A stretch of 21,266 nt of DNA. Origin: Spirochaetia bacterium. Lineage in GTDB: Bacteria; Spirochaetota; Spirochaetia; PWKH01. The stretch spans positions 1-21,266 of the forward strand of contig JAIPFS010000003.1 of the NCBI GenBank assembly GCA_021736545.1, given 5' to 3'. The notes below the pieces were generated by a model. The model was not told the DNA's origin. It did no database searches and was given only the letters and a program-made list of their open reading frames with translations. Shown here in pieces: positions 7,914 through 16,655 of the stretch (position 1 is the stretch's first letter; each line of letters opens with the position of its first letter). The position numbers and the translations under genes were made by a program.

Positions 7914-9314
7914 TTATAAGATATATCGACTTAAATCGCGGTCTTCCACAACGCTGGCAAGTTTTTCGTTTACATATTCTTCAGTTATCGGGATAGTCTG
8001 ACCGCTTAATTCAACAGCAGTATACGAAATATCCTCTAGAAGCAGTTCCATTATTGTATGAAGCCGTCTAGCACCAATATTTTCTGTTTTAGCATTTACA
8101 TCTTCTGCAATTTGGCTGAGCCGCTTCAGAGCATCTTCCTTGAACTCAATTTTTACATTCTCAGTCTCCATAAGTGCACGGTACTGTTTTGTAAGAGAGT
8201 TTTCAGGCTCTGTAAGGATCCTGAAAAAATCTCCGCTTTGTAAATTGTCTAGTTCTACACGAAGCGGAAACCTCCCCTGCAGTTCAGGAATAAGGTCAGA
8301 AGGTTTACTTATATGAAAGGCCCCAGCTGCAATGAAAAGAATATGGGAGGTGTCAATAATTCCGTACTTTGTGTTAATTTTTGCACCCTCAACTATTGGC
8401 AGAATATCCCTCTGCACACCTTCTCTGGATACATCTACTCCACTGGAGCTATTCTTTGAAGTGACTTTGTCAATTTCATCAACAAATATGATTCCCATCT
8501 CCTCAACTCGTTCTTTTGCAATTTCCGCAGCCTGATCATCATCTATCAATTTACTCATCTCTTCTTCAAGGAGAATTTCTTTTGCTTGTTCAACAGTAAC
8601 ACGTTTTTTCTTCTTACCGCTACCGAACATACTTCCAAGGCTGGATATAGCTGATTGTATATCCTCCATATTGCCACCGGAAAAAATCTCAATTCCTTGG
8701 TTCTTTTTCTTTGACACTTCCACATCTATCTGTCTTTCATCCAGTTTACCTTCTCTAAGCATTTTCCTGAACTTTTCACGTGTATCAGAATTTGCCTCTT
8801 CCGAAACTGAATGCGTCTGTGTTATGAGATTATTCTGCTGTTCACTGCTGCTTTCTGTACTTTTATCGCTCTTTCTTTTTGATACTCCAGGAAGAAGCAG
8901 CTCAAGAAGTTTGTCTTCTGCAATTTTTTCTGCTTCATCCCTAACTTTTTCAGCGAGTTCATTTTTTACCATGTTCAGGGCAATTCTCATGAGATCCCTG
9001 ACCATGGATTCTACATCGCGGCCTACATAACCTACTTCTGTAAACTTAGTGGCTTCAACTTTGATAAAAGGCGCACCGCATAATTTAGATAGTCTCCTGG
9101 CAATTTCAGTTTTTCCAACCCCTGTAGGTCCTATCATTATTATATTTTTCGGAGCAATCTCTTCTCTCAAATCTTCGGGTAATTTCTTTCTTCTCACTCT
9201 ATTTCTTAATGCTACTGCAACAGATTTTTTAGCTTTATCTTGTCCAATTATATATTTATCCAGCTGCTGGACTATTTCTTTGGGTGCCATTTCATCTAAA
9301 TTGATTTTGTCCAT
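7914..9314 (-). CDS. hslU: ATP-dependent protease ATPase subunit HslU (ClpY)
   Basis: HslU is the AAA+ unfoldase ring that feeds substrates to HslV in the cytoplasm. The 466-residue protein has the Walker A GPTGVGKT (62-69), the pore loop GYVG (95-98), an intermediate domain (about 110-245) with a Ser/Gln-rich loop near 145-180, the Walker B IIFVDEID (275-282), GRFP (347-350) and the sensor-2 GARR (414-417). The C-terminal tail LSRYIL is the conserved segment that inserts into HslV to activate it. Start: ATG with GGAGG inside the end of hslV; only one base separates the hslV stop from this start, so translation is probably coupled. It is the last gene of the long minus-strand cluster. Confidence 0.98.
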   Translation of the reverse strand: MDKINLDEMAPKEIVQQLDKYIIGQDKAKKSVAVALRNRVRRKKLPEDLREEIAPKNIIMIGPTGVGKTEIARRLSKLCGAPFIKVEATKFTEVGYVGRDVESMVRDLMRIALNMVKNELAEKVRDEAEKIAEDKLLELLLPGVSKRKSDKSTESSSEQQNNLITQTHSVSEEANSDTREKFRKMLREGKLDERQIDVEVSKKKNQGIEIFSGGNMEDIQSAISSLGSMFGSGKKKKRVTVEQAKEILLEEEMSKLIDDDQAAEIAKERVEEMGIIFVDEIDKVTSKNSSSGVDVSREGVQRDILPIVEGAKINTKYGIIDTSHILFIAAGAFHISKPSDLIPELQGRFPLRVELDNLQSGDFFRILTEPENSLTKQYRALMETENVKIEFKEDALKRLSQIAEDVNAKTENIGARRLHTIMELLLEDISYTAVELSGQTIPITEEYVNEKLASVVEDRDLSRYIL

Positions 9315-9315
9315 T

Positions 9316-9846
9316 TTACAATTCCTCCAGTAGTATATTATTATTCGTATAAATACATATGCTCGAAGCTATTTTTAAAGAGCGTAAAGCTATTTCGGAT
9401 GCTGCCAAGTCTGATGCATCAATATAAGCTTTTGCTGAAGCTAGTGCATATGTTCCACCTGAACCGATTGCAATAGCTTCTTCTTCCGGTTCAAGTACAT
9501 CGCCTGTTCCGGAAATCAGCAATATTCTTTCTTTATCTGCAACCAGCATCATTGCTTCAAGCTTTTGAAGAGCTTTATCCATTCGCCACTCTTTAGCAAC
9601 TTCCACTGCCGCACGCGTAATATCGCCGCCATGCTCCTTAACTTTTCCTTCAAATTTTTCCAGCAGGGTAAATGCATCAGCAGTTGCACCGGCAAATCCA
9701 GCCATAATTTTCCCATCATACAGTTTACGAATTTTTTTTGCATTACCTTTTATGATGGTATTTCCTAATGTTACTTGACCATCTCCTGCCATTGCTGTTT
9801 TACCATCTCTTTTCACTGCAAGAATTGTTGTTCCATGAAAACTCAT
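9316..9846 (-). CDS. hslV: HslVU protease proteolytic subunit HslV (ClpQ), with short propeptide
   Basis: HslV is the proteasome-beta-like peptidase of the HslVU complex. The 176-residue protein begins [11 protein letters not shown]. Aligned to mature E. coli HslV, Thr6 corresponds to the nucleophile Thr1, Asp22 to Asp17 and Lys38 to Lys33, and the GSGG stretch is present. Gly5 just before Thr6 matches the Gly(-1)-Thr1 self-cleavage site of proteasomal beta subunits, so a five-residue propeptide is inferred. Bacillus CodW also has a short SSFHATT-type N-terminus and has been reported to use an N-terminal Ser, so Ser2 after Met removal is an alternative nucleophile. The start ATG overlaps the xerC stop by four bases (ATGA) and has GGAGA upstream. 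Confidence 0.97.
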   Translation of the reverse strand: MSFHGTTILAVKRDGKTAMAGDGQVTLGNTIIKGNAKKIRKLYDGKIMAGFAGATADAFTLLEKFEGKVKEHGGDITRAAVEVAKEWRMDKALQKLEAMMLVADKERILLISGTGDVLEPEEEAIAIGSGGTYALASAKAYIDASDLAASEIALRSLKIASSICIYTNNNILLEEL

Positions 9847-10757
9847 TTCTTTCTCCTTCCATGCGGATGTGTTTGTTCATATACCTTTTTCAAACGTTCA
9901 ATACCTACATGAGAATAAATCTGAGTTGTTGAAATATTCTCATGTCCTAATAGCTCCTGTACAACACGAATACCAGCATCATTGTCAAGAATATGCGTTG
10001 CAAAGGTATGACGTAATGTGTGGGGAGTAATATGCTTGTTCAATTGAAGCTGTTCAGTGTATTTCTTAAAAATATAATGTACTCCCTGTGCTGTTATTCT
10101 TCTACCCCGTGTATTTATTATTAAAGCTTTTTTTTCATTCATGTACACCTTATTAGTTCGCAAATATGTATGTTTAAGAGATAAATACTGCTTAAGAACT
10201 GCCTTTGCAGGTTCAGTTAAATATACAAAGCGATCTTTATTTCCTTTTCCATGAACGAGTATAAAGCCTTTATTAATATCAAGATCATCTTCGTTCATGG
10301 CAGTCAGTTCTGATAATCTGCAGCCGGTTGAGTAAAATATATGAAAAAGAGAGGCATCTCTTATCCCTTGGAAAGAATTATCCGGTGCATTAAGAAGAAG
10401 GTGCACTTCTTCCAAAGTCAGTACAGAAGGAAGTTTTCTGCTGCCTTTAATGCTTTTTACTCGTTCAACTGGATTTTTATGTATATACTCATATCTTACA
10501 AGATAGGAAAAGAAACCCTTTAATGCAGATATAATTCGGTTTACCGTAGAGGATGAGAGCTTTTCCCTTTGAAGCTCTCCAAAAAAAGCTCTTATGATTT
10601 GCTTATCCGAATTTTGGATATCAATTCCATGAATTTGCAGGAAATTTTGAAATTTTATCAAATCCTGCTTATACGATACAGTGGTTCTTGTTGAAAGATT
10701 GCGAACCTCCGTTAGATATTGTAAGTAATGTTCAACTAGTTCATGAATTTCTTTCAA
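9843..10757 (-). CDS. xerC: Tyrosine recombinase XerC
   Basis: XerC and XerD resolve chromosome dimers at dif during division. The 304-residue protein has an N-terminal core-binding domain (about 1-90) and a C-terminal catalytic domain with the full set Arg147 (STGCRLSEL), Lys171 (HGKGNKDR), His246 and Arg249 (HTLRH), His272 (LGHE) and Tyr281 (TTQIY). I call it XerC because it sits just before hslVU, like codV in Bacillus. By sequence alone XerC and XerD are hard to separate. The start is TTG, supported by GAGG five bases upstream. The first 17 bases overlap the end of dprA, and the stop overlaps hslV by four bases. Confidence 0.9.
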   Translation of the reverse strand: MKEIHELVEHYLQYLTEVRNLSTRTTVSYKQDLIKFQNFLQIHGIDIQNSDKQIIRAFFGELQREKLSSSTVNRIISALKGFFSYLVRYEYIHKNPVERVKSIKGSRKLPSVLTLEEVHLLLNAPDNSFQGIRDASLFHIFYSTGCRLSELTAMNEDDLDINKGFILVHGKGNKDRFVYLTEPAKAVLKQYLSLKHTYLRTNKVYMNEKKALIINTRGRRITAQGVHYIFKKYTEQLQLNKHITPHTLRHTFATHILDNDAGIRVVQELLGHENISTTQIYSHVGIERLKKVYEQTHPHGRRKK

Positions 10758-11742
10758 ACCAACCTCTTCGGTATCTGATGATTTCCCCTTTAATTTCTTT
10801 CTTAATTAATTCACTTTGCTTCATTTCGGCAGGATAATGGTACGTTACTTGACGATATTTTTCTAGATTCCATGCCCAGTTTTCAAATACCTCTTTGATA
10901 GAAGATATAACCGGAGCCCCCTCTTCGGCAAGTCTTTTTGTACCATTGTAAAATCTATGAGAAGTGCCTGTTTTGTGAATAAAAACATCGCGCCCCTGTT
11001 CCAAAGCATAATCAGCTGTAATAAGAGAGCCGGATTTTTCCGGAGCCTGTATGACAATGGTGCTTCGAGATAATCCGCTTATTATTCGATTTCTTTTTGG
11101 AAAATTATAGCGAAGAGGCTTTTCTTCAGGTATAAATTCACTTAATATGCATCCTCCTCTATCCACCATTCTTTCAGCAAGCTTACGATTGCATTGCGGA
11201 TAGATGTGATTCAATCCGCTGCCCATGACTGCTATTGATATTCCGTCCGCTCTTACGGCTCCACTGTGTGAAGCACTGTCAATTCCTGCAGCAAGACCAG
11301 ATACAACAGGTATACCAGAATAAGCGCATTCCAAGCCCATTCCAAACGCAGCAATATCTGCTTTTTCAGTCGACCGCCTAGTCCCTACGATGCTGATTGA
11401 AGGTTTTGACTGTTCGTAAAGCTCCCCCCAGGCATATAAAAGATAGGGCGGATTGTATATTTCCCTTAACTGAGGAGGATATGCGGTATCAAGAAAGTGA
11501 ATAAAATGATACCCCCGTTTTTGGACAGTGATCAGAATTTCATCAGCTTCAGTCAGTATTTCTTCAGGGAAAAATCGTTTACTCCTGTAGTTTCTTCTGA
11601 TTATCTTACTAATGTCTTCTGTATGCAAATTGATAAAAGAACGTTCGTAATTGATGCTTTTTTCAACTTCCCATTTCTCTTTACAAGTTAAGCCCGGCAG
11701 TAAAGAAATACATAATCGCACATATTTTTCTTCTTCCTTCAT
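10741..11742 (-). CDS. dprA: DNA-processing protein DprA (Smf)
   Basis: DprA loads RecA on incoming single-stranded DNA during transformation and is widely conserved beyond competent species. The 333-residue protein has a helical N-terminal region (about 1-85) and the Rossmann-like DprA domain with SIVGTRRS (117-124), SGLAAGIDSASHSGA (148-162), GSGLNHIYP (174-182), FPKRNRIISGLS (214-225) and ITADYALEQGRDVF (241-254). The C-terminal tail (290-333) is short and basic. I do not see the winged-helix domain that some DprA proteins carry. The ATG at 11742 lacks a good ribosome binding site. The 53-base AT-rich gap from xerD holds no clear promoter or terminator. It is flanked by two Xer recombinases and overlaps xerC by 17 bases. 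Confidence 0.95.
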   Translation of the reverse strand: MKEEEKYVRLCISLLPGLTCKEKWEVEKSINYERSFINLHTEDISKIIRRNYRSKRFFPEEILTEADEILITVQKRGYHFIHFLDTAYPPQLREIYNPPYLLYAWGELYEQSKPSISIVGTRRSTEKADIAAFGMGLECAYSGIPVVSGLAAGIDSASHSGAVRADGISIAVMGSGLNHIYPQCNRKLAERMVDRGGCILSEFIPEEKPLRYNFPKRNRIISGLSRSTIVIQAPEKSGSLITADYALEQGRDVFIHKTGTSHRFYNGTKRLAEEGAPVISSIKEVFENWAWNLEKYRQVTYHYPAEMKQSELIKKEIKGEIIRYRRGWFERNS

Positions 11743-11795
11743 ACTATATATGACATGAAGAAATGTATTTTTACTTCAATTTCAATTTATTTTTT

Positions 11796-12716
11796 TTATT
11801 TTCTGCTTATCTTGTTTTCCGGGTGATACAGATGATGTTTCCCCTGCAGTTCTCCGGTATGAATGTGCGTATATATTTGTGTAGTTTGAATATCAGAATG
11901 TCCTAAAAGTTCCTGGACCACGCGTAAATCTGCTCCTCCCTGCAGCATATGAGAGGCATAGGCGTGTCGCAGGTTATGAACTTTTGAAGAAATTCCTATT
12001 TTTTGCGTGTATAGGTAAAACCGTTTCCAGACCGCTTGTCTTGTAAGCGGCTTTCCTCTTTTATTGATAAAGAGATACTCTGAATTCACATTCATCTGAT
12101 TACGAATAGAATCTTTATAGGTTTTAATCCAGTAAACCGCTGCATTCCCCAGAGGAACAATTCGCTCCTTATTCCCCTTGCCAGTTATTCTCAGAATTTT
12201 CTCATCCAAAAAAAGCTTTGAAAATCGAACACTGCAGGCTTCTGAAATTCGGAGCCCGCAGGAATAAACAAGCTCAAAAAGAGCCCTGTCACGAATACCC
12301 AAAGAATGATCCGTAGGAATAGCTTTAAATAATGCTTCTATATCCTCAGAATCAAGGATGTCGGGAATTCTAAACTCTTTTTCAGGCGATTCAATCCGCG
12401 CGGCAGGATTATCCGTCCGAAACCCCTCATCTATTAAAAAACCATAAAAAGAACGAAGAGCTGTTATTACTCGGGAGATGGAAGCTCTTTTCAAATTAGC
12501 AGAAACTCTTCTATGAACAATGAAATTGATAAGCTCATCACTATTTAAAGATATAAGCAGAGCAGAGTCCCTGGCCTTTTCTGGTAGAGAATTATTCTTA
12601 TACTGAAGCAATGCAGATAATTCATTACAATATGCTTGAACAGTACTTGATGAAAGTCTTAATTCCACTAGAAGATAATTCTCATAATTATTTAAAAGCT
12701 GCTTGTCATTAATCAT
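11796..12716 (-). CDS. xerD: Tyrosine recombinase XerD
   Basis: This is a second Xer-family site-specific recombinase of 306 residues. The N-terminal SAM-like domain (about 5-95) includes ELRLSSSTVQAYCNEL. The catalytic set is complete: Arg156 (YSCGLRISEA), Lys180 (ITGKGNKER), His247 and Arg250 (HNLRH), His273 (LGHS) and Tyr282 (TTQIY). It follows ftsZ by 11 bases on the same strand, and its ATG lacks a nearby ribosome binding site, so translation is probably coupled to ftsZ. Because the other Xer gene has the XerC/CodV position next to hslV, this one is best read as XerD, the partner that FtsK activates at the septum. The XerC/XerD assignment could be reversed. Confidence 0.85.
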   Translation of the reverse strand: MINDKQLLNNYENYLLVELRLSSSTVQAYCNELSALLQYKNNSLPEKARDSALLISLNSDELINFIVHRRVSANLKRASISRVITALRSFYGFLIDEGFRTDNPAARIESPEKEFRIPDILDSEDIEALFKAIPTDHSLGIRDRALFELVYSCGLRISEACSVRFSKLFLDEKILRITGKGNKERIVPLGNAAVYWIKTYKDSIRNQMNVNSEYLFINKRGKPLTRQAVWKRFYLYTQKIGISSKVHNLRHAYASHMLQGGADLRVVQELLGHSDIQTTQIYTHIHTGELQGKHHLYHPENKISRK

Positions 12717-12727
12717 ATTAATTAAGA

Positions 12728-13936
12728 TTAAGCGTCCTCTTCACCTCGTGCTTTACGGTACCGTAAAACAGCTGGGTAGGATATATCTTCTGGAATTCCA
12801 TTCTGTTTTTTAAGTTTTCTCTGCAGGTCCTGCCATCGTTCTATGGTAACAACCTCATCCTTTTCCTCAGGATGCTCACGCTTTTGCTTCCTAGATTCAT
12901 GGTACTCATCTGACGGCTGATCATTCTCCAGTTCAAGTTCTTCAGCTTTATCATTTTCCCGATTGAAGCCCGTTGCTATTACAGTAACTTTCAACCTGTC
13001 ACCAAGATCAGGGTTGTATGACTGACCGGCAATTACAAGTGCATCATCGTCTGAATTATTTGTAATTATTTCCACAACATCTTGATATTCCTTAAGTGTT
13101 AAATCATCTCCTCCGGTAACATTAACCAGAATTCCCTTTGCTCCCTCAATTCGTGCATTTTCAAGGAGCGGGTTATTTATAGCAGATGTTGCTGCGTCAA
13201 TAGACCTGTTTTCGCCTTCACCTACTCCGATACCCATCAGGGCATCCCCTCGGCCTTTCATGACCGTTCTCACATCAGCAAAATCAATATTTATTTCCCC
13301 TGGTTCAGTTATAAGCTCACTTATTCCCTGAACCCCCTGTCTCAATACGTCATCTGCTAAGTGGAATGCTTGCTTAATGGGAGTATCTTTTTCAACAATT
13401 TTCAATAGATACTGGTTGGGAATAATTATCAGCGTATCTACCTGTTTTCTGAGTTTTTCTATACCCTCTTCGGCAAGTTTCATCTTCTTTCGGCCTTCAA
13501 ATAAAAAGGGAGTTGTTACTACAGCAACTGTGAGAGCATTCATTTCCTTGGCAACTTCAGCAACTATCGGTGCAGAACCTGTTCCTGTGCCGCCTCCCAT
13601 TCCTGCTGTAATAAAAGCCATATCAGTATCTTTCAGAAGAGCCTTAATATCTTCCCTTGATTCATCAGCAGCCTGTTCACCGACTTCCGGGACTCCCCCT
13701 GCACCTAGACCGCCGGTGAGTTCAGAACCTAAAGGAAGTTTTGTTTCGGCATGAGAACGTTGTAGAGCTTGTATATCTGTATTCATAGCTACATACTCAA
13801 CTTTTTTTAAGCCAGCGGCTATCATTCTGTTTACAGCGTTTCCACCGCCGCCGCCTACTCCCAATACACGTATTACTGTTGGTGTAGATTTATCTGAGTT
13901 ATACATTCTCTCATCATGTAGTATTTCTAAATTCAT
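12728..13936 (-). CDS. ftsZ: Cell division tubulin homologue FtsZ
   Basis: FtsZ is the GTPase that polymerises into the cytokinetic ring. The 402-residue protein has a glycine-rich nucleotide loop ([10 protein letters not shown], 26-35), the tubulin signature GGGTGTGS (114-121) and the T7 loop NIDFADV (216-222) that completes the GTPase site of the next subunit. A charged, Glu/Lys-rich flexible linker (about 330-380) follows. The C-terminal peptide [14 protein letters not shown] is recognisable as the FtsA-binding tail, though PAFLR is more usual than PAVLR. Start: ATG with a strong GGAGG site. A Met at residue 11 is less well supported. It is 44 bases downstream of ftsA, with a hairpin across the ftsA stop. 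Confidence 0.98.
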   Translation of the reverse strand: MNLEILHDERMYNSDKSTPTVIRVLGVGGGGGNAVNRMIAAGLKKVEYVAMNTDIQALQRSHAETKLPLGSELTGGLGAGGVPEVGEQAADESREDIKALLKDTDMAFITAGMGGGTGTGSAPIVAEVAKEMNALTVAVVTTPFLFEGRKKMKLAEEGIEKLRKQVDTLIIIPNQYLLKIVEKDTPIKQAFHLADDVLRQGVQGISELITEPGEINIDFADVRTVMKGRGDALMGIGVGEGENRSIDAATSAINNPLLENARIEGAKGILVNVTGGDDLTLKEYQDVVEIITNNSDDDALVIAGQSYNPDLGDRLKVTVIATGFNRENDKAEELELENDQPSDEYHESRKQKREHPEEKDEVVTIERWQDLQRKLKKQNGIPEDISYPAVLRYRKARGEEDA

Positions 13937-13973
13937 AATTCCTCCATATCTATTCTTAAGGGATAATAGACAG

Positions 13974-13996
13974 CAATATGCTAAAAAAGCATATTG
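13974..13996 (-). promoter_or_regulatory. Hairpin across the ftsA stop codon, upstream of ftsZ
   Basis: CAATATGCT and AGCATATTG form a 9-bp perfect stem around a five-base T loop (minus strand). The stem covers the last codons of ftsA and runs past its TAG stop. No T-run follows it, so it is not an ordinary terminator. It could be an mRNA processing or stability element that sets ftsZ levels relative to ftsA. The coding constraint of the FtsA tail (FFNMLF) explains one arm but not the complementary arm in the non-coding spacer. Confidence 0.4.
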
Positions 13997-15222
13997 AAAA
14001 AATCTTTTACTTTCCTGCCGAAACCGTTTTTCTTATCCTGTGTTTTTTCCTCATCAATATCTTTGCTTCTCTTAACATGTTTTTTAGATTCATAGAGAAC
14101 TAAGCCGAGCGCTGCTGCATGCTGAGGGGATGAAAAACTGTCTTCAAGGCCAAGTATATTTTTGGGTATTCCTAAACGAACTGGCAAATTAAATATTTCA
14201 CTTGCAAGTTCTACAGTACCAGGCATAAGTGCTCCTCCGCCAGTCAAAACGATACCGCCTCCAAATTGATTCATAATATTATTTTTCAGAAGCATAGTTT
14301 TTAATAAAGAAAATATTTCTGCAACTCGAGGTTCAATTATTTTGCACAGCTCTTTTCGGGGCATTCTTACTGAGGCCCATCCACTGACGGGAGGGATGGT
14401 AAAACTCTCATTACCATCCAATAAATCCTCATAGCAGCAGCCATACTCCTGCTTTAACTTTTCAATCAAATCATAAGGCTTATTAAGTATGTACACTAAA
14501 TCCGAAGTTACTTGATTGCCGCCAATTCCAATACCGCCTACATATACAGGAGCACCGCCGTGAAAACCAATCATATTTGTCATCCCGCCGCCGATATCAA
14601 TCAGCAAAGTGCCCATATCACGTTCTTCATGAGTTAACACAGCTTCGGAATCAGCAAGCTGCTGAAGAACCATCTTTTTTGCCTTGTAGCCTGCACGATT
14701 AACACATTTTCTTAAATTCTGAGAAACAGTTACATCCCCTGTAACAATCATCACTTTTGTTTCTAAACGATGCCCAATCATATCGATGGGATCTTTAATA
14801 CCGCTTCTACCGTCAATTGTAAAGTCTTGAACTAATGTATGTATTATTTCCTTATCAAGTGGTATATCTATTGCTCTAGCTACTTCCATGGAGCGTACAA
14901 TATCATTAGAGTGTATCTCATTATCCTTGCTGCTTATTCCAACAACACCTTCCGATATTGTACACTCTATATGCTGACCGCTAATTCCCGTTACTACATC
15001 TGAAACTTCTTTTCCAGTATCCAGTTCAATATATTCAATTACCTGCTGAATGATTTTCATGGCGGTTTCAATGTTAATAATAACGCCTGCACGTATTCCT
15101 TCTGAGGGAAGCTCACTTGTATGAACTATTTCAAGTTCACCATAATCGGTAAAACCAGCAGCAACAGCACAAATCTTTGTTGAACCAATATCTAAGCCTA
15201 CAATTAGTTTTTCAGAATCCAC
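13981..15222 (-). CDS. ftsA: Cell division actin homologue FtsA
   Basis: FtsA is an actin-like ATPase that tethers FtsZ filaments to the membrane. The 413-residue protein has the phosphate-1 motif DIGSTK (11-16), an SHS2 (1C) domain after about residue 80, the phosphate-2 motif DIGGGMTN (209-216) and the adenosine motif [15 protein letters not shown] (321-335). The C-terminal amphipathic membrane-targeting helix [13 protein letters not shown] (401-413) is intact after a charged linker. The start is GTG at 15222, with GGGGG ten bases upstream, a slightly long spacing. No ftsQ precedes it, as would be usual; see the relic at 15238-15372. Confidence 0.97.
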   Translation of the reverse strand: MDSEKLIVGLDIGSTKICAVAAGFTDYGELEIVHTSELPSEGIRAGVIINIETAMKIIQQVIEYIELDTGKEVSDVVTGISGQHIECTISEGVVGISSKDNEIHSNDIVRSMEVARAIDIPLDKEIIHTLVQDFTIDGRSGIKDPIDMIGHRLETKVMIVTGDVTVSQNLRKCVNRAGYKAKKMVLQQLADSEAVLTHEERDMGTLLIDIGGGMTNMIGFHGGAPVYVGGIGIGGNQVTSDLVYILNKPYDLIEKLKQEYGCCYEDLLDGNESFTIPPVSGWASVRMPRKELCKIIEPRVAEIFSLLKTMLLKNNIMNQFGGGIVLTGGGALMPGTVELASEIFNLPVRLGIPKNILGLEDSFSSPQHAAALGLVLYESKKHVKRSKDIDEEKTQDKKNGFGRKVKDFFNMLF

Positions 15223-15237
15223 GCTACTTTTGCCCCC

Positions 15238-15372
15238 TTAATTGTTCCAATACCCTTCATTCCGGTCTGCATAAGCTATACGAAAAATTAATTTATTCTT
15301 TTTAATATAAAACTAAAATACTATTTTTAAGTTGTAATCCAGAAAAAATTTTCTCTTAATGTGCTTTACCAT
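15238..15372 (-). pseudogene. Possible relic of ftsQ/divIB between ftsW and ftsA
   Basis: The 179-bp ftsW-ftsA gap is too short for ftsQ but is not frame-random. An ATG at 15372 opens a frame reading MVKHIKRKFFLDYNLKIVF, then a TAG at 15315-15313. The same frame continues for 24 more codons, ending IFRIAYADRNEGYWNN, to a TAA at 15240-15238 just before the ftsA ribosome binding site. The first part looks like the basic cytoplasmic tail before a membrane segment. The last part would fit a C-terminal strand of FtsQ. An internal deletion of ftsQ would produce this, but no ribosome binding site precedes the ATG and 45 codons is a weak sample. The stretch may instead be ordinary leader DNA of ftsA. 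Confidence 0.22.
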
Positions 15373-15401
15373 AGCATTTTTATCATAAAAGGAAAAGTTT
15401 A

Positions 15402-16598
15402 TTAACTTATACCGTCAAAATAATCATCTTGTCCTTCTTCAACAATTCCATACTCTGCAGGTTGGACTTTTTCAAATATGCTTTTCGCGATAAACCCGCA
15501 CATACTCAATGTAACAACCAAATTTGTTCCACCTAATGAAAAGAACGGGAATGGAATACCCGTAGGAGGTAATAGAGCAATAACAACCCCCCAATTAAGT
15601 AAAGCTTGCCAAAAAATAAAACTTACAGCACCGAAACCAAGAAAATATCTGAAACTATTACTTTCTTTGTGCTGGCGTGCACCAATTATTCCAGTAATCG
15701 AAAATATCATGAAAAAAAGCCATACGATACAAACACCCATCAAACCAAATTCTTCCGCAAAGGAAGAGAAAATGAAATCTGATTCAACCTCAGGTATTAA
15801 ACCAAGCTTCATTTGTCCATTCCCAATACCGGTTCCAAAAATTCCTCCATTTCGAATTGCTTCCAGAGACATACGGACTTGATAGTTTAAACCTGTCGGA
15901 TCCAAATCAGGGTAGAGAAACCCAATTACTCTTCTTAATCTGTATTCCTCCTTTAACAGGAAAAATATTCCCGGTATTACAGTTATAAGTAAAAAGTAAA
16001 AAAAGAATGTCCTTTTTACCCCGCCCACAGCAAGTATGGTAAAACAGATAAATAAAAACAATGCTGTACCAGAAAAATCACGCTGTAATGCAATCATCCC
16101 AGAAAACACGCCAACAACAATCATTGGAATAATTGCAAAAGAAAATGTACTCAGTTTTCCTGAATTCTTATGAAGATAATTTGCAAGGAACAGTAAAACT
16201 GAAATTTTCACTAGTTCAGAAGTCTGAAAACTTATTGGACCGATAACAATCCATCTTCTCGCTCCCATCCTTGTATCACCTAAAGATGTAAACTGAGTCA
16301 GGATCATTAGTATAAAGGAGAAGGCTAGAGCCGTGGGTATCAGCCATTTAAAAGCCTTCTGTGGCAGCAGGAACGCTATTGTACCGCCAAATAAACCTAT
16401 GCCTGCAAAAATAAGCTGCCGCTTAATAAAATAATAAGATGGCAAATTCAGCTGAACAGCTTTATAGTATGATGCAGAATACAAAGAAACCAAACCCAAT
16501 CCTATCAGAAAAAACATGGAAATAATAAATGGGTACAAGATTTTACTTTTATCGGTTTGAGAATCACCTCCCCTATTCTCTAATAATTCAGCATCCAT
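15402..16598 (-). CDS. ftsW: SEDS-family septal peptidoglycan glycosyltransferase FtsW
   Basis: FtsW polymerises lipid II at the septum together with FtsI. The protein of about 398 residues has roughly ten membrane segments. It shows the SEDS signatures GARRW (112-116), FQTSELVK (124-131), QRDFSGT (172-178), IPEVESDFIFSSFAEEFG (with Asp274, the expected catalytic acid) and PPTGIPFPFFSLGGTN (344-359). Its place between mraY and ftsA favours FtsW over RodA. Two starts are possible: GTG at 16610 or ATG at 16598. Neither has a ribosome binding site, and I chose the ATG. The N-terminal cytoplasmic tail is short. The C-terminal tail is acidic (EEGQDDYFDG). Confidence 0.95.
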   Translation of the reverse strand: MDAELLENRGGDSQTDKSKILYPFIISMFFLIGLGLVSLYSASYYKAVQLNLPSYYFIKRQLIFAGIGLFGGTIAFLLPQKAFKWLIPTALAFSFILMILTQFTSLGDTRMGARRWIVIGPISFQTSELVKISVLLFLANYLHKNSGKLSTFSFAIIPMIVVGVFSGMIALQRDFSGTALFLFICFTILAVGGVKRTFFFYFLLITVIPGIFFLLKEEYRLRRVIGFLYPDLDPTGLNYQVRMSLEAIRNGGIFGTGIGNGQMKLGLIPEVESDFIFSSFAEEFGLMGVCIVWLFFMIFSITGIIGARQHKESNSFRYFLGFGAVSFIFWQALLNWGVVIALLPPTGIPFPFFSLGGTNLVVTLSMCGFIAKSIFEKVQPAEYGIVEEGQDDYFDGIS

Positions 16599-16627
16599 AA
16601 TTTTAATCACAACTTAAAAATAATTTA

Positions 16628-16655
16628 ATTATATGCATGTATCAGCTTATACAAA
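16628..16655 (-). promoter_or_regulatory. Possible internal promoter before ftsW
   Basis: A consensus TATAAT (16633-16628, minus strand) lies 16 bases after TTTGTA (16655-16650), which overlaps the 3' end of mraY. The predicted start near 16621 would give a very short leader for ftsW, which also lacks a ribosome binding site. The -35 match is poor and the area is AT-rich, so this is tentative. Confidence 0.28.

Noticed and set aside
8671..9030. 119-codon plus-strand open frame opposite hslU
   Set aside because: Its Ser/Phe-rich, low-complexity translation is the usual mirror of a Glu/Lys-rich coding strand; hslU is certain here.
9843..12716. The two tyrosine recombinases as signs of a mobile element or integron
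   Set aside because: Both are Xer-sized with intact Xer motifs, sit inside a conserved housekeeping operon, and no flanking repeats, cargo or attachment sites are visible.
12710..12730. 15-base AT-rich match between the ftsZ/xerD junction and the ftsI end (around 7838-7852)
   Set aside because: Both copies are low-complexity TTAATTAA-type sequence around stop or start codons; most simply coincidence, not a repeat element or attachment site.
13377..13754. 125-codon plus-strand open frame opposite ftsZ
   Set aside because: Proline-rich mirror of the glycine-rich FtsZ nucleotide-binding region; no independent support.
15478..15882. 134-codon plus-strand open frame opposite ftsW
   Set aside because: Antisense shadow of a membrane protein gene; no ribosome binding site or family likeness.
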